64,000 nt of DNA from Clostridia bacterium (GTDB lineage: Bacteria; Bacillota; Clostridia; TANB77; CAG-465): the NCBI GenBank assembly GCA_017626395.1, contig JAGAIU010000042.1, positions 62,001 to 126,000 of the forward strand, read 5' to 3'. The position numbers were made by a program, and so were the translations under genes. The notes below the pieces were generated by a model that did not search any database, had not been told where the DNA came from, and saw only the letters and a program-made list of their open reading frames with translations. Below are positions 1 through 8,305 of this stretch, one piece after another. Positions within the stretch are counted from its first letter, which is position 1; every line of letters starts with the position of its first letter.

Positions 1-1
1 A

Positions 2-1519
2 GCACAACTTACTAGAGAAAATATGAACCTGTTATGTTTAAATAATGCTAATATGTCTAAAAAAGAATATAAAAAAATATTAGAAGCATATGCTAAAAAG
101 GTTGCAAAATTAGAACTAAATAAATATGGTGTGCATAGAGCAGTCACTTTCAGAGAGATTAATACACCAAGAGTATATGGTAGTCTTTCTTATGGTAAAG
201 GATTAAGATTTTATAAAGAAGGTAATAAATATAAAATTGGTATGGGCTCAATTTTATCTATAAATTATGATACCGTTATAAAAAGTTTAAGGTCAGATGA
301 TTTAACTACTAGAACTACGGGGTATACAAAATTTATAGAAACAGTTCATCATGAAGTATGGCATAAATTACAACATATTGTTGCTGAAAATAAAAAGAAA
401 ATTAAAGAGATACCTAAAGAGTATGCTTTTAAATATGCTATGGAATTTGTTGCGATAGAAGAAGATAGAGCAAATTATTATAAAAAAGGTGATAACTATC
501 GTAAAATGCTAATCGAACAAAGTGCCAGAGAAAAAGGCATAACATCTACTATGGATATTTTAAATAAATCCTACAAAAAAAGTTTTATAAGAAAAATTTT
601 CAATAATCAAAAAATTAGTGATGTACTTGAAGATTCATATGTTGAACTAGAAAATCTTGAAGGTAGTGAAGGGATAAGAAATAGATTTTCTGTAACTTCA
701 GATATTGTAGATAAAGCAATTAAAAGGAATCTTAAATATCTAAAAAGAATGCCTATATTACAAGAAGCTTATACATTAGATGGTAATAGAAAGCCTATAT
801 ACCAAGTTATAAGACAAAATGCTAAAGCTACAAGAAAACTACAAATGAACCCATTCATACCTCAAAAGGCAAAAAGACAAAAAATTCAAGAAGTACAAGA
901 TTTGTATAGCGAGATATTTACTGAAACATTAAAGCAATGTGATGAGGATGATTTAATATTCGCTAAAAAAGTTGTAGGAAATAAAACTTTTAGAAGTATG
1001 ATAGATATATCTAGAGATCATTATTCCAGAAAATATAATGAAGTAGAAAAAAATGCTAAAGATGAAGCAAGCATTAGAGAACATATAAGTGGAACAACAA
1101 GACTAAACAGAAGTATATATAAAGAAAGAATGGAAAACAATTTAAATAGATATGGCCCATATGTAAATTTCTTAAACGAAGTAGACGAAGTTATGAGAAA
1201 AGTAAAAGTCGAAAAAATGTCTCCAAGTCAAGTAAAAGAACAATTAAAAAATGACGAGAAAAAAGTTAAAGCTAATATACGAAAAAGAAAAAATAGAACA
1301 CATACTACAAATACAAGAACTAAAGCTCGATATGGTGATTTTGCAATAGCAGATGAACAACTAGATGTTAATTTAGATGAAATGAGAGATTTAAAAGAAG
1401 GTTATGAAGAACTTAGAGATATTAATATGGTAAATCTTGAACAAACTAAAGAACAATATTATGCTAAGTTAGATCAAACAAAATTAAAAGAGATAGATAT
1501 GAATACAAAAGAAAAGTAG
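2..1519 (+). CDS. Unknown protein with HExxH metalloprotease-like motif, 5' end not in window
   Basis: I do not recognise this protein. The reading frame is open back to base 2 with no stop. The first ATG (23) has no convincing ribosome binding site, so the gene probably begins outside the window. Counting from ATG 23, an HEVWH motif lies at residues 110-114. A following helix carries EEDRAN near residue 147, an arrangement like the HExxH...E zinc site of gluzincin-type peptidases. The C-terminal two thirds are lysine- and glutamate-rich and look helical or coiled-coil, with no membrane segment. The next small coiled-coil gene follows 7 bases later. Large proteins of this kind are often phage- or conjugative-element borne, but nothing else here proves a mobile element. 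The protease assignment is inference from the motif only. Confidence 0.6.
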   Translation, partial: AQLTRENMNLLCLNNANMSKKEYKKILEAYAKKVAKLELNKYGVHRAVTFREINTPRVYGSLSYGKGLRFYKEGNKYKIGMGSILSINYDTVIKSLRSDDLTTRTTGYTKFIETVHHEVWHKLQHIVAENKKKIKEIPKEYAFKYAMEFVAIEEDRANYYKKGDNYRKMLIEQSAREKGITSTMDILNKSYKKSFIRKIFNNQKISDVLEDSYVELENLEGSEGIRNRFSVTSDIVDKAIKRNLKYLKRMPILQEAYTLDGNRKPIYQVIRQNAKATRKLQMNPFIPQKAKRQKIQEVQDLYSEIFTETLKQCDEDDLIFAKKVVGNKTFRSMIDISRDHYSRKYNEVEKNAKDEASIREHISGTTRLNRSIYKERMENNLNRYGPYVNFLNEVDEVMRKVKVEKMSPSQVKEQLKNDEKKVKANIRKRKNRTHTTNTRTKARYGDFAIADEQLDVNLDEMRDLKEGYEELRDINMVNLEQTKEQYYAKLDQTKLKEIDMNTKEK

Positions 1520-1526
1520 GTGTCTG

Positions 1527-1718
1527 ATGAAAGATATAAATGAAATTAAAAAGCAATTTGACGAGCATAAGATTAATAGTGCTGAAATTGAGTATCAAGA
1601 TAAAGTAGAAATTGCTAAAATGTATGAAAAAGAAATTGAACAAATGAGAGAAGAAATAGCTGATATCAAAAAAAGAATAAAAGAGTATAAAAATAAGATT
1701 AAAAATCTTGATGAATAA
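1527..1718 (+). CDS. Small coiled-coil protein (63 aa), unknown function
   Basis: This short, highly charged protein (mostly E, K, I, N) has a heptad-like pattern through its second half, predicting one long helix or coiled coil. It lies 7 bases after the HEVWH protein with a modest AGGTG site before the ATG, so the two are probably co-transcribed. An intrinsic terminator follows at once. It may be a partner or structural accessory of the upstream protein. No family is recognised. Confidence 0.55.
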   Translation: MKDINEIKKQFDEHKINSAEIEYQDKVEIAKMYEKEIEQMREEIADIKKRIKEYKNKIKNLDE

Positions 1719-1724
1719 AAAAAT

Positions 1725-1750
1725 AAAAGCCCCGTTTGGGGCTTTTTATT
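1725..1750. terminator. Bidirectional intrinsic terminator
   Basis: The stem AAAAGCCCC / GGGGCTTTT has a GTTT loop, with a T-run on one side and an A-run on the other. It can end the accessory pair on the plus strand and rpsT on the minus strand. Confidence 0.9.
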
Positions 1751-1757
1751 TATCTAA

Positions 1758-2012
1758 TTACTTGTTTAATAATTTAGCTAAAGCTGATTTTTTTCTAGAA
1801 GCAGTATTTTTAGCTAATACTCCTTTAGACCAAGCTTTATCTACTAAACTGATAGCTTTATTATATAATTCTTCTTTGTTTTCTGCATTTTCTTTAACAG
1901 CAGCTTCGAAAGCTTTAACTGCTTCTTTATATGCTTTTTTAGTAGCTCTGTTTTGTAGAGTTTTTGTTTCGATAACTTTTACTCTTTTTTTAGCTGATTT
2001 AATATTTGGCAT
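1758..2012 (-). CDS. rpsT: 30S ribosomal protein S20
   Basis: This is a primary 16S rRNA-binding protein of the small subunit body. At 84 aa it has the family length. The N-terminus MPNIKSAKKRVK is the typical basic start of S20, and the rest is alanine/lysine-rich three-helix sequence ending KKSALAKLLNK. A strong AGGAGGTG site precedes the ATG. The gene has its own sigma-A promoter and shares a bidirectional terminator with the convergent accessory genes, so it is monocistronic apart from possible read-through from folC. Confidence 0.97.
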   Translation of the reverse strand: MPNIKSAKKRVKVIETKTLQNRATKKAYKEAVKAFEAAVKENAENKEELYNKAISLVDKAWSKGVLAKNTASRKKSALAKLLNK

Positions 2013-2055
2013 TAAATTGCACCTCCTTATGCGTACGTTAACAATTTACTTAAAC

Positions 2056-2084
2056 ATTCTAACATAAATTAAAATAAAAATCAA
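2056..2084 (-). promoter_or_regulatory. Sigma-A promoter of rpsT
   Basis: On the minus strand, TTGATT (2084-2079) is followed by 17 bases and TAGAAT (2061-2056). A TG one base upstream makes an extended -10. Confidence 0.75.
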
Positions 2085-2110
2085 GACATTTGTCTAAAAA
2101 TAATAAAAAA

Positions 2111-3391
2111 CTACTCTTTTGTTAACATATCTCTAAAGTTTGATGCTAAATATAATGAACCGGTTACTAATACTAAATCTGTATTTTCTTTTTCCAATAC
2201 ATACTTATATGCATCTTTTAAAGAATCAAAAGACGTTGCTGTATAGTCGTATTTTTTAGCTGCTTCTAAAAGATTAGACAAGCTTTCTGGTTTTTTATAT
2301 TCATTTTTAAATTGTACAAATATTAATTCATTAAAGTAAGAACCAATTTCTTTAATAAATGAATCATAGTCTTTGTTTTCAGCAAATCCTAAAATAGCAT
2401 AATTTTTCTTTCCTTTATATTCGTGTAAAAAGCTTTTTAAACTTCTAGCACCAGCTGCATTATGAGAACCATCTATAAATAAATTTACAGGTGATTCCAT
2501 TTTTTCAAGTCTTGCTGGGAAAGTACTATCAAATAATCCAGTATTAATAGCAGAGAAGGATATTTTATATCCCAAGTTAATTAATACATTTGATGCAACA
2601 ATTACCATAAGTGCATTATATATTTGGAATTCTCCAATTAAATTTAATTTATAATATGTTCCTTTATAGCTAAAGTAACTTATATTGTGATTACATTTTA
2701 TTATGTCTAAAAGTTTTAAATTTGGTATATATAATTTGTTATTATTTTCCATACAAGCTTTACGTATTGTGTTTAGTACTGTTTTTTCATGTAATGGGTA
2801 AGTAATTGTTATTTTATCTTTCTTTATTATACCGCATTTTTCTTTAGCGATATCTTCTAATGTGTTACCTAAAAATTTCATGTGGTCGAAGTCTACTATT
2901 GTTATTATAGATAATATAGTTGTAGTTATTACATTAGTTGGGTCGAGTCTTCCACCCATACCTACTTCTAAACATACAATATCACAGTTGTTTTTATTAT
3001 AGTGCATAAAAGCAATTGCAGTAATTATTTCGAAGCCATTAGGTGCTTCGCCTTTACTTTCCATATCAGTTATGATAGGATCGATTATTTTTATATATTC
3101 TTCTAATTCTTCATCTGTTATAAAAACGTTGTTAATTTGAATTCTTTCATTAAAAGATATTATGAAAGGAGATATAAACTTACCAACTTTATAACCACTA
3201 TTTTTTAAGACGTTTGCCATCATAGTAGTTGTAGAGCCTTTACCATTTGTCCCTGTTATATGTATAAATTTTAAATTATCTTGGGGATTACCTAAGTTTT
3301 CTAGAAGTTTAACCATTGTTGAATTATCTTTTTTATCTTCAATGGATTTTCTTCCTTTATATATATAAGATATAATTTCGTTGTTTGTCAT
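2111..3391 (-). CDS. folC: Folylpolyglutamate synthase / dihydrofolate synthase
   Basis: This cytosolic Mur-ligase-family enzyme adds glutamate to folates in an ATP-dependent reaction (and usually to dihydropteroate), retaining the cofactor in the cell. The ATP loop GTNGKGST is at residues 47-54. The SPFIISFNERI segment, a central Mur ligase domain and the C-terminal DGSHN motif (near residue 308) are all present. At 426 aa it is of normal length. The start has a GGAGG site. It is the last gene of a minus-strand run after a ThyX-like protein and a nucleotide kinase. This fits thymidylate synthesis, which consumes methylene-tetrahydrofolate. Confidence 0.93.
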   Translation of the reverse strand: MTNNEIISYIYKGRKSIEDKKDNSTMVKLLENLGNPQDNLKFIHITGTNGKGSTTTMMANVLKNSGYKVGKFISPFIISFNERIQINNVFITDEELEEYIKIIDPIITDMESKGEAPNGFEIITAIAFMHYNKNNCDIVCLEVGMGGRLDPTNVITTTILSIITIVDFDHMKFLGNTLEDIAKEKCGIIKKDKITITYPLHEKTVLNTIRKACMENNNKLYIPNLKLLDIIKCNHNISYFSYKGTYYKLNLIGEFQIYNALMVIVASNVLINLGYKISFSAINTGLFDSTFPARLEKMESPVNLFIDGSHNAAGARSLKSFLHEYKGKKNYAILGFAENKDYDSFIKEIGSYFNELIFVQFKNEYKKPESLSNLLEAAKKYDYTATSFDSLKDAYKYVLEKENTDLVLVTGSLYLASNFRDMLTKE

Positions 3392-3425
3392 ATATTAACC
3401 TCCGTAAAATCTAAAAGATGGTTAA

Positions 3426-4001
3426 TTAAAATTCTAGTATACTTCTGATTTTAGATTTTAGTGTTTGTTCATCTGTATCATTAGATACTTTGAATACTTT
3501 AATATTTGAATATTTTGATGAAATCTCATCTGCCATCTTAAGATATTGTTCTTGTTGTTTAACACTACTTTCTATCGTAAATTTAGCATATTCTGGTACA
3601 GCTTTACCGTCTCTTGCTAAACGATTAGTAAATAGATTAGTGTCTTCTAAATATAATGTAATATAGTAAATGTCAAAATCAAGTGAATTGAATTTTTCTA
3701 CTAGTTCTTCATATACAGGAGAAAAATCATATTGTTTAAATTTTAATCTACTATATATTTCTTCTGTAAAAAATGTTCTATCAAAAAGTAAATTAATACT
3801 TTTATTTTCTAGTTTTTCAACATAGTCTAATAAATCAACATACATGTCTTTAGCTTTTTGTAATCCGCTAGGACTACTATCTGATGTTCCACATAATCTA
3901 TAAAGATTAGTATATTTTAAGCTATGTCTAATATAATCTGTAACTGTAGTTTTACCTGCACCTTGAGGACCTTCTATAACTATTAATTTTGAATTTGCCA
4001 T
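3426..4001 (-). CDS. Deoxynucleoside / thymidylate kinase-like P-loop kinase
   Basis: This is a small cytosolic kinase, probably phosphorylating a deoxynucleoside or dTMP. The P-loop GPQGAGKT is at residues 11-18. A DRTFFTEEIYSRL segment resembles the DR(S/T) substrate motif of dNK/TMPK kinases, and LARDGKAVPEYAK may contain the lid arginine. At 191 aa it is somewhat short for a thymidylate kinase. An AGGTGAT site overlaps the end of the preceding ThyX-like gene (10-base gap), indicating translational coupling. Substrate cannot be told from sequence; the neighbours favour thymidine or dTMP. Confidence 0.7.
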   Translation of the reverse strand: MANSKLIVIEGPQGAGKTTVTDYIRHSLKYTNLYRLCGTSDSSPSGLQKAKDMYVDLLDYVEKLENKSINLLFDRTFFTEEIYSRLKFKQYDFSPVYEELVEKFNSLDFDIYYITLYLEDTNLFTNRLARDGKAVPEYAKFTIESSVKQQEQYLKMADEISSKYSNIKVFKVSNDTDEQTLKSKIRSILEF

Positions 4002-4011
4002 AGTATATCAC

Positions 4012-4668
4012 CTAACCTTCTCTAGGAACAGTTATAAGTTCGCTATATGGGAAATTTTCTTCAATATATTTACAGAAATCTCTAAATTCTCTTTGTTTAT
4101 GATTTCTTCTTGCTCTGTAAACATTTCTCATTATTTCATAATTTCCAGTCCATGTTGATTTAAAGTTATAGCTTTGTGGAGAATCAAAAACAATTTCACG
4201 CCATAGTGACATTGCTTCTTCCATTTTTCCATCTTTTTTTAATTGTTGGAATTCTGTTATTCTTCTATTTAAATCTTCTAGTACATATTTTCTAAAAGGA
4301 GTTATATTTGCATTTCCTTTTTCGTCATCAATACTAAAATCATCAAAAGTAAGAAGCCTTGTTCCAAGTTTGTGCATTCTACTTGTGCTATTTCTTACAG
4401 TTGCTACTTTATATGTATCAAAGTCCCACCACCAAGACATTGGTGCAGTTATATCCATTGATACAAATATTTGTCTTAAAAATTTAGAGTGGTCTGATCC
4501 TGATTTTGTTAATTTTAATGCTAATTCTAAATCTTTAGGTCCTATTACATATTTTTCTGCTTCTTTATCATAGTAACTATCACTTTTACTCCAAGATTCT
4601 AAAGGATTTCTCATTCCTCTTAAAGCTCCTTCAAAGTTAAGTACTTCTAAATTTTCTACTTTTATCAT
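4012..4668 (-). CDS. Divergent ThyX-like (flavin-dependent thymidylate synthase-like) protein
   Basis: Soluble 218-aa protein. A block with H60, R65 and RNSTSRMHK (residues 92-100), separated by a Trp-rich helix, resembles the arrangement of HxxFxxH and RHRxxSxNxxSxR-type motifs in flavin-dependent thymidylate synthases. The classical RHR motif itself is not present. It is the first gene of a minus-strand operon with a nucleotide kinase and folC, which fits a role in dTMP supply. A GGAGGT site precedes the ATG, and a good promoter lies 30-60 bases upstream. Assignment rests on weak motif similarity plus context. It could instead be an uncharacterised conserved protein of the same fold. Confidence 0.45.
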   Translation of the reverse strand: MIKVENLEVLNFEGALRGMRNPLESWSKSDSYYDKEAEKYVIGPKDLELALKLTKSGSDHSKFLRQIFVSMDITAPMSWWWDFDTYKVATVRNSTSRMHKLGTRLLTFDDFSIDDEKGNANITPFRKYVLEDLNRRITEFQQLKKDGKMEEAMSLWREIVFDSPQSYNFKSTWTGNYEIMRNVYRARRNHKQREFRDFCKYIEENFPYSELITVPREG

Positions 4669-4698
4669 TTTTTATCAACCTCCAAAAACACTATTAAT

Positions 4699-4727
4699 AT
4701 GATACTACAAAACAAAAAATGTTTCAA
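4699..4727 (-). promoter_or_regulatory. Sigma-A promoter of the thyX-like/kinase/folC operon
   Basis: On the minus strand, TTGAAA (4727-4722) and TATCAT (4704-4699) are separated by 17 bases. The promoter diverges from the S10 operon promoter about 110 bases away. Confidence 0.75.
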
Positions 4728-4832
4728 TGCTAAAAAACAAGTATTTTTTAGAGTAAAAATGATGTAAAAAACGGATAACTTAAGTGTCCGAAAATAACCT
4801 TGCATCTTTTTACATAATTTTTGAAAAAAAGC

Positions 4833-4861
4833 TTGCATTTTTTATAATCATAATGTATAAT
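4833..4861 (+). promoter_or_regulatory. Sigma-A promoter of the S10-spc operon
   Basis: TTGCAT (4833-4838), a 17-base spacer and a perfect TATAAT (4856-4861). Transcription would start near 4868, giving a 5' leader of about 217 nt before rpsJ. Confidence 0.85.
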
Positions 4862-4867
4862 ATTGAT

Positions 4868-5084
4868 GTTGATTTGCGTTGAAGTAGAATGTGGCTACCC
4901 TGAGAGGTAGGGAACTTCTATGGAGCATGTCTGATTTTAAATCGGGCGGCAAGTATAGATTAACGTGTATTTGCCAAATTCCTGCAATAGCAGAATTTGG
5001 TTTTAATATATGTAAAATATGAAACACACGGGGTGGTGTAAAACTTGTCAAACCGGCAGATGATAGAAAAGGAGTGTTTTACAT
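4868..5084 (+). promoter_or_regulatory. Structured 5' leader of the S10 operon, candidate autoregulatory RNA
   Basis: This long untranslated leader can fold into successive hairpins. The first is TAGAA/TTCTA (4885-4889, 4916-4920) around CTACC/GGTAG (4895-4899, 4906-4910). A fully paired 10-bp stem with two wobbles follows at 4948-4957 with 4966-4975. Next is AAATT-CTGC / GCAG-AATTT (4976-4998). Last is an 8-bp stem, TGTAAAAC (5037-5044) with GTTTTACA (5076-5083), whose loop holds the rpsJ ribosome binding site AAAGGAG (5068-5074). S10 operons in other bacteria are regulated through their leaders by L4. Such control here is inference, but the last hairpin directly involves the start region. 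Confidence 0.65.
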
Positions 5085-5402
5085 ATGTCAAAAGAACAAA
5101 ACAAAAAAATGAGAATAAGACTTAAAGCTTATGATCATGTTGTGCTTGAACAAGCTGCAACAAAAATAGTTGAAGTAGCTAGAAAAACTGGTTCTGAAGT
5201 TTCAGGTCCAATTCCACTACCAACTGAAAAAGAAATCATTACAATATTACGTTCTCCACACAAACATAAAGATTCTAGAGAACAATTTGAAATGAGAACT
5301 CACAAAAGAGTTATTGATGTATTATCACCAAACCAAGCTACAGTTGATGCTCTAATGTCAATTGATATGCCAGCTGGTGTAGACATCGAAGTTAAATTAT
5401 AA
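5085..5402 (+). CDS. rpsJ: 30S ribosomal protein S10
   Basis: Protein of the 30S head; in other bacteria it also joins NusB in antitermination. The body matches S10 throughout: [17 protein letters not shown] near the N-terminus, [10 protein letters not shown] in the middle and the [12 protein letters not shown] tip-loop segment. At 105 aa it is full length. It is the first gene of the S10-spc operon, with its AAAGGAG site in the loop of a leader hairpin. A structured 100-base gap separates it from rplC. Confidence 0.98.
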   Translation: MSKEQNKKMRIRLKAYDHVVLEQAATKIVEVARKTGSEVSGPIPLPTEKEIITILRSPHKHKDSREQFEMRTHKRVIDVLSPNQATVDALMSIDMPAGVDIEVKL

Positions 5403-5411
5403 TAGACTTCT

Positions 5412-5468
5412 AAAATTTTAATAGGCTATCCTGATACAGGCAATGGCATACCCTGATATTAAAATTTG
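5412..5468 (+). promoter_or_regulatory. Structured spacer between rpsJ and rplC
   Basis: A perfect 11-bp inverted repeat, AAATTTTAATA (5413-5423) with TATTAAAATTT (5457-5467), encloses a 33-base loop. No T-run follows, so it is not an ordinary terminator. It may act in mRNA processing, stability or ribosomal-protein feedback for the rplC-proximal genes. Confidence 0.5.
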
Positions 5469-5503
5469 GTTGAAGTAAAAAGTTTTAAAGGGAGGAAACA
5501 AAA

Positions 5504-6130
5504 ATGGTAAAAGAAATTTACGGAAGAAAAATTGGTATGACTCAAATATTTGATGAAAATGGAATAGCTATACCAGTTACAGCAATCGAAGCTCAACCAT
5601 TAACAGTAGTTGCTAAAAAAACTGCAGATAAAGATGGATACAATGCAATTGTAGTAAGCTTTGGTGAAATCAAAGAAAAAAATGCAAACAAACCACACAA
5701 AGGAATATTTGCTAAAGCAGGTGTTGAATTACAAAAATACCTAAAAGAAATTAGAGTTGAAAATGTTGACGAATATGAAATCGGAAGCAAAATAACAGTT
5801 GAAGCATTTACAACTGAAGACAGTGTTGATGTACAAGGAACATCTAAAGGAAAAGGATTCCAAGGTGTTATCAAAAGACATGGACAACACAGAGGACCAA
5901 TGGGTCATGGTTCTATGTATCACAGAAGACCAGGTTCTATGGGTTCTACAACAACTCCAGGTAGAGTATTCAAAGGTAAAAAATTACCAGGACACATGGG
6001 AAGCAAAACATCTACAATTTTAAATCTAGATGTAGTTAAAGTAGACGCTGACAAAAATGTAATTTTAGTAAAAGGTTCAATTCCAGGAGCTAAAAAATCA
6101 ATTGTTAGAGTAAGAAAAAGTGTAAAGTAA
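5504..6130 (+). CDS. rplC: 50S ribosomal protein L3
   Basis: Primary 23S rRNA-binding protein near the peptidyl transferase centre. It opens with IYGRKIGMTQIFDENG, the canonical L3 N-terminus. The central extension with GTSKGKGFQG and the HGSMYHRRPGSMG loop reach into the rRNA core. At 208 aa it has normal length. A GGGAGG site precedes the ATG, and rplD follows 19 bases downstream. Confidence 0.98.
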   Translation: MVKEIYGRKIGMTQIFDENGIAIPVTAIEAQPLTVVAKKTADKDGYNAIVVSFGEIKEKNANKPHKGIFAKAGVELQKYLKEIRVENVDEYEIGSKITVEAFTTEDSVDVQGTSKGKGFQGVIKRHGQHRGPMGHGSMYHRRPGSMGSTTTPGRVFKGKKLPGHMGSKTSTILNLDVVKVDADKNVILVKGSIPGAKKSIVRVRKSVK

Positions 6131-6149
6131 TTAGGAAGGAGGAGAAAAG

Positions 6150-6770
6150 ATGCTAAAAGTTGACGTTTTAAATATGGATGGTAAAAAAGTAGAAGATATT
6201 GAGTTAAACGAAAACGTATTTGGAATTGAAGTTAATGAAGTGGCTGTTCACACAGCATTAGTTAATTTCCAAGCTAATCAAAGACAAGGAACTCAATCTA
6301 CTAAAACAAGATCTGAAGTAAGTGGTGGCGGAAGAAAGCCATGGAAACAAAAAGGAACTGGTAGAGCTAGACAAGGATCTATAAGAGCTCCACAATGGAT
6401 TAAAGGTGGTATTGCTTTAGGACCAAAACCTAGATCATACAGATATACAATTCCTAGAAAAGTAAAACAACTTGCATTCAAATCTGTACTAACTTCTAAA
6501 GTACAAGAAGGAAAACTAGTTGTAGTTGATAAATTAGAATTAAACGAAATCAAAACTAAAGAAATGGTTAACGTATTAAACAACTTAAAAGTTAACAACG
6601 CTTTAGTAATGTTAAACGAGAAAAACTTAAATGTTCAAGCATCAGCTAGAAACATTGAAGGTGTTAAAACTACTTTAGTAAACACAATGAACATATTTGA
6701 TTTATTAAAATATGAATCATTAGTATTAACTAAAGATGCTGTTAAGAAATTAGAGGAGGTGTACGCATAA
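6150..6770 (+). CDS. rplD: 50S ribosomal protein L4
   Basis: L4 lines the exit tunnel; in other bacteria it represses its own S10 operon. The tunnel loop is clear, with RSEVSGGGRKPWKQKGTGRA followed by RQGSIRAPQWIKGG. At 206 aa it is full length. A strong AGGAGGAG site precedes the ATG. Its stop codon overlaps the rplW start (TAATG), so the two are translationally coupled. It is the candidate ligand for the structured S10 leader. Confidence 0.98.
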   Translation: MLKVDVLNMDGKKVEDIELNENVFGIEVNEVAVHTALVNFQANQRQGTQSTKTRSEVSGGGRKPWKQKGTGRARQGSIRAPQWIKGGIALGPKPRSYRYTIPRKVKQLAFKSVLTSKVQEGKLVVVDKLELNEIKTKEMVNVLNNLKVNNALVMLNEKNLNVQASARNIEGVKTTLVNTMNIFDLLKYESLVLTKDAVKKLEEVYA

Positions 6771-7132
6771 TGAGACACGCAGAAGACGTTATAATCAAAC
6801 CTATAATGACTGAAAAAAGTTATAGTGAAATTGCAAACGGAAAATATACTTTTGAAGTTGCTTTAAATTCTTCAAAAGTTGAAATAAAAAATGCAGTTGA
6901 AGAGCTATTCGGAGTTAAAGTTTTAAAAGTAAACACTTTAAGATACGATGGAAAAGCTAAAAGAGTTGGAGTACACCAAGGGGTAACTAAAGCTTGGAAA
7001 AAAGCTATAGTAAGTATTGATACTAACCCAGCAGATGTTAAATATCTTGCAAAAGGTGGAAAAGAAACTAAAGTTAACAAAAAATATAAAACTGAAATAG
7101 AAGAAATTAGTTCAGCATTTGGAAATAACTAG
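6770..7132 (+). CDS. rplW: 50S ribosomal protein L23
   Basis: Exit-site protein that docks trigger factor and SRP. IIKPIMTEKSY at the N-terminus and NTLRYDGKAKRVG are diagnostic. The C-terminus is longer than in many L23 proteins (120 aa), with an extra charged tail after residue 100. The start overlaps the rplD stop by one base, and the ribosome binding site GAGGAGGTG lies inside the end of rplD. Confidence 0.97.
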   Translation: MRHAEDVIIKPIMTEKSYSEIANGKYTFEVALNSSKVEIKNAVEELFGVKVLKVNTLRYDGKAKRVGVHQGVTKAWKKAIVSIDTNPADVKYLAKGGKETKVNKKYKTEIEEISSAFGNN

Positions 7133-7145
7133 GAGGGAATAAAAA

Positions 7146-7979
7146 ATGGGAATAAAATCATTTAAACCTGTTACTCCATCACTAAGAAATACAACAACAC
7201 TAACAAACGATGAAATTACAAAAAATTCACCAGAAAAAAGTTTATTAACTGTATTAAAGAAAAATGCAGGAAGAAACAACACTGGTAAAATAACTGTAAG
7301 ACATCATGGTGGCGGAAACAGAAGAAAATATAGAGTTATTGATTTTAAAAGAAATAAAGTAGATATGGAAGCAACAGTTATTGGTATTGAATACGATCCA
7401 AATAGAACTGCTAATATCGCTTTAATCGAATATGAAGATGGTGAAAGAGCATATATAATTGCTCCACTTGGACTTACAGATGGTGACAAAGTTATATCTG
7501 CTGCTAAAGCTGATATCAAACCAGGTAACTGTATGCCAATCGATGCTATACCAGTTGGTACTATGATATATAACATAGAACTAAACAAAGGTAAAGGTGC
7601 ACAACTTGTAAGAAGTGCTGGTATGTCTGCACAACTTATGGCTAAAGAAGGAAAATATGCACACGTTAGAATGCCTTCAGGAGAAATGAGACTTATAAAT
7701 GTAGAATGTAGAGCATGCATAGGTCAAGTTGGTAATGTAGAAGCTGAAATCGTTAAATTAGGTAAAGCTGGTAGAACAAGAAATATGGGAATCAGACCTA
7801 CAGTTAGAGGATCTGTTATGAACCCAGTAGATCACCCACACGGTGGTGGTGAAGGTAGAGCACCAGTTGGACACACTGGACCAAGAACTCCTTGGGGTAA
7901 ACCAGCTCATGGATATAAAACAAGAAAAACTAACAATAGAACAGATAAGTATATTGTTAAGAGAAGAAATAAAAAATAA
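7146..7979 (+). CDS. rplB: 50S ribosomal protein L2
   Basis: Largest protein of the 50S core, needed for subunit association and peptidyl transfer. The N-terminal domain contains [16 protein letters not shown]. The C-terminus has [15 protein letters not shown], including the conserved histidine of the active-centre loop. It is full length at 277 aa. An AGGAGGG site is present, and rpsS follows 18 bases later. Confidence 0.99.
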   Translation: MGIKSFKPVTPSLRNTTTLTNDEITKNSPEKSLLTVLKKNAGRNNTGKITVRHHGGGNRRKYRVIDFKRNKVDMEATVIGIEYDPNRTANIALIEYEDGERAYIIAPLGLTDGDKVISAAKADIKPGNCMPIDAIPVGTMIYNIELNKGKGAQLVRSAGMSAQLMAKEGKYAHVRMPSGEMRLINVECRACIGQVGNVEAEIVKLGKAGRTRNMGIRPTVRGSVMNPVDHPHGGGEGRAPVGHTGPRTPWGKPAHGYKTRKTNNRTDKYIVKRRNKK

Positions 7980-7997
7980 TATTTGGAGGTATAGAAG

Positions 7998-8276
7998 ATG
8001 TCAAGATCACTTAAAAAAGGACCTTACTGTGATGAAAGATTACTAGCAAAGGTTGAAAAATTAAATGAAGAAGATAAAAAAGAAGCTATAAAGACTTGGT
8101 CAAGATCCTCTACTATATATCCTCAAATGATTGGTCACACTATAGCTGTACATGATGGAAGAAAACACGTTCCAGTATATGTAACAGAAGAAATGGTAGG
8201 ACACAAGTTAGGAGAATTTGCTCCTACAAGATTATTCAGAGGACATTCAGGAGATAAAAAGTCTAAAGTAAAATAA
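7998..8276 (+). CDS. rpsS: 30S ribosomal protein S19
   Basis: Protein of the 30S head that forms a complex with S13. [13 protein letters not shown] and the [18 protein letters not shown] block are canonical. It is 92 aa, with a TTGGAGG site. Confidence 0.98.
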   Translation: MSRSLKKGPYCDERLLAKVEKLNEEDKKEAIKTWSRSSTIYPQMIGHTIAVHDGRKHVPVYVTEEMVGHKLGEFAPTRLFRGHSGDKKSKVK

Positions 8277-8305
8277 GAAACTTTAATAAAGGAGGAGCCT
8301 AAAAA

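Noticed and set aside
1708-2067. Plus-strand frame of 119 codons across rpsT
   Set aside because: It is the antisense of rpsT, lacks a ribosome binding site and is explained by the S20 gene on the other strand.
4848-5051. Minus-strand frame of 67 codons across the S10 leader
   Set aside because: No ribosome binding site and it lies opposite a structured leader; an antisense shadow is more likely than a gene.
4868-5084. Riboswitch or T-box in the S10 leader
   Set aside because: No T-box motif (TGGNACC region) and no recognisable riboswitch core; hairpins around the start fit ribosomal-protein control better.
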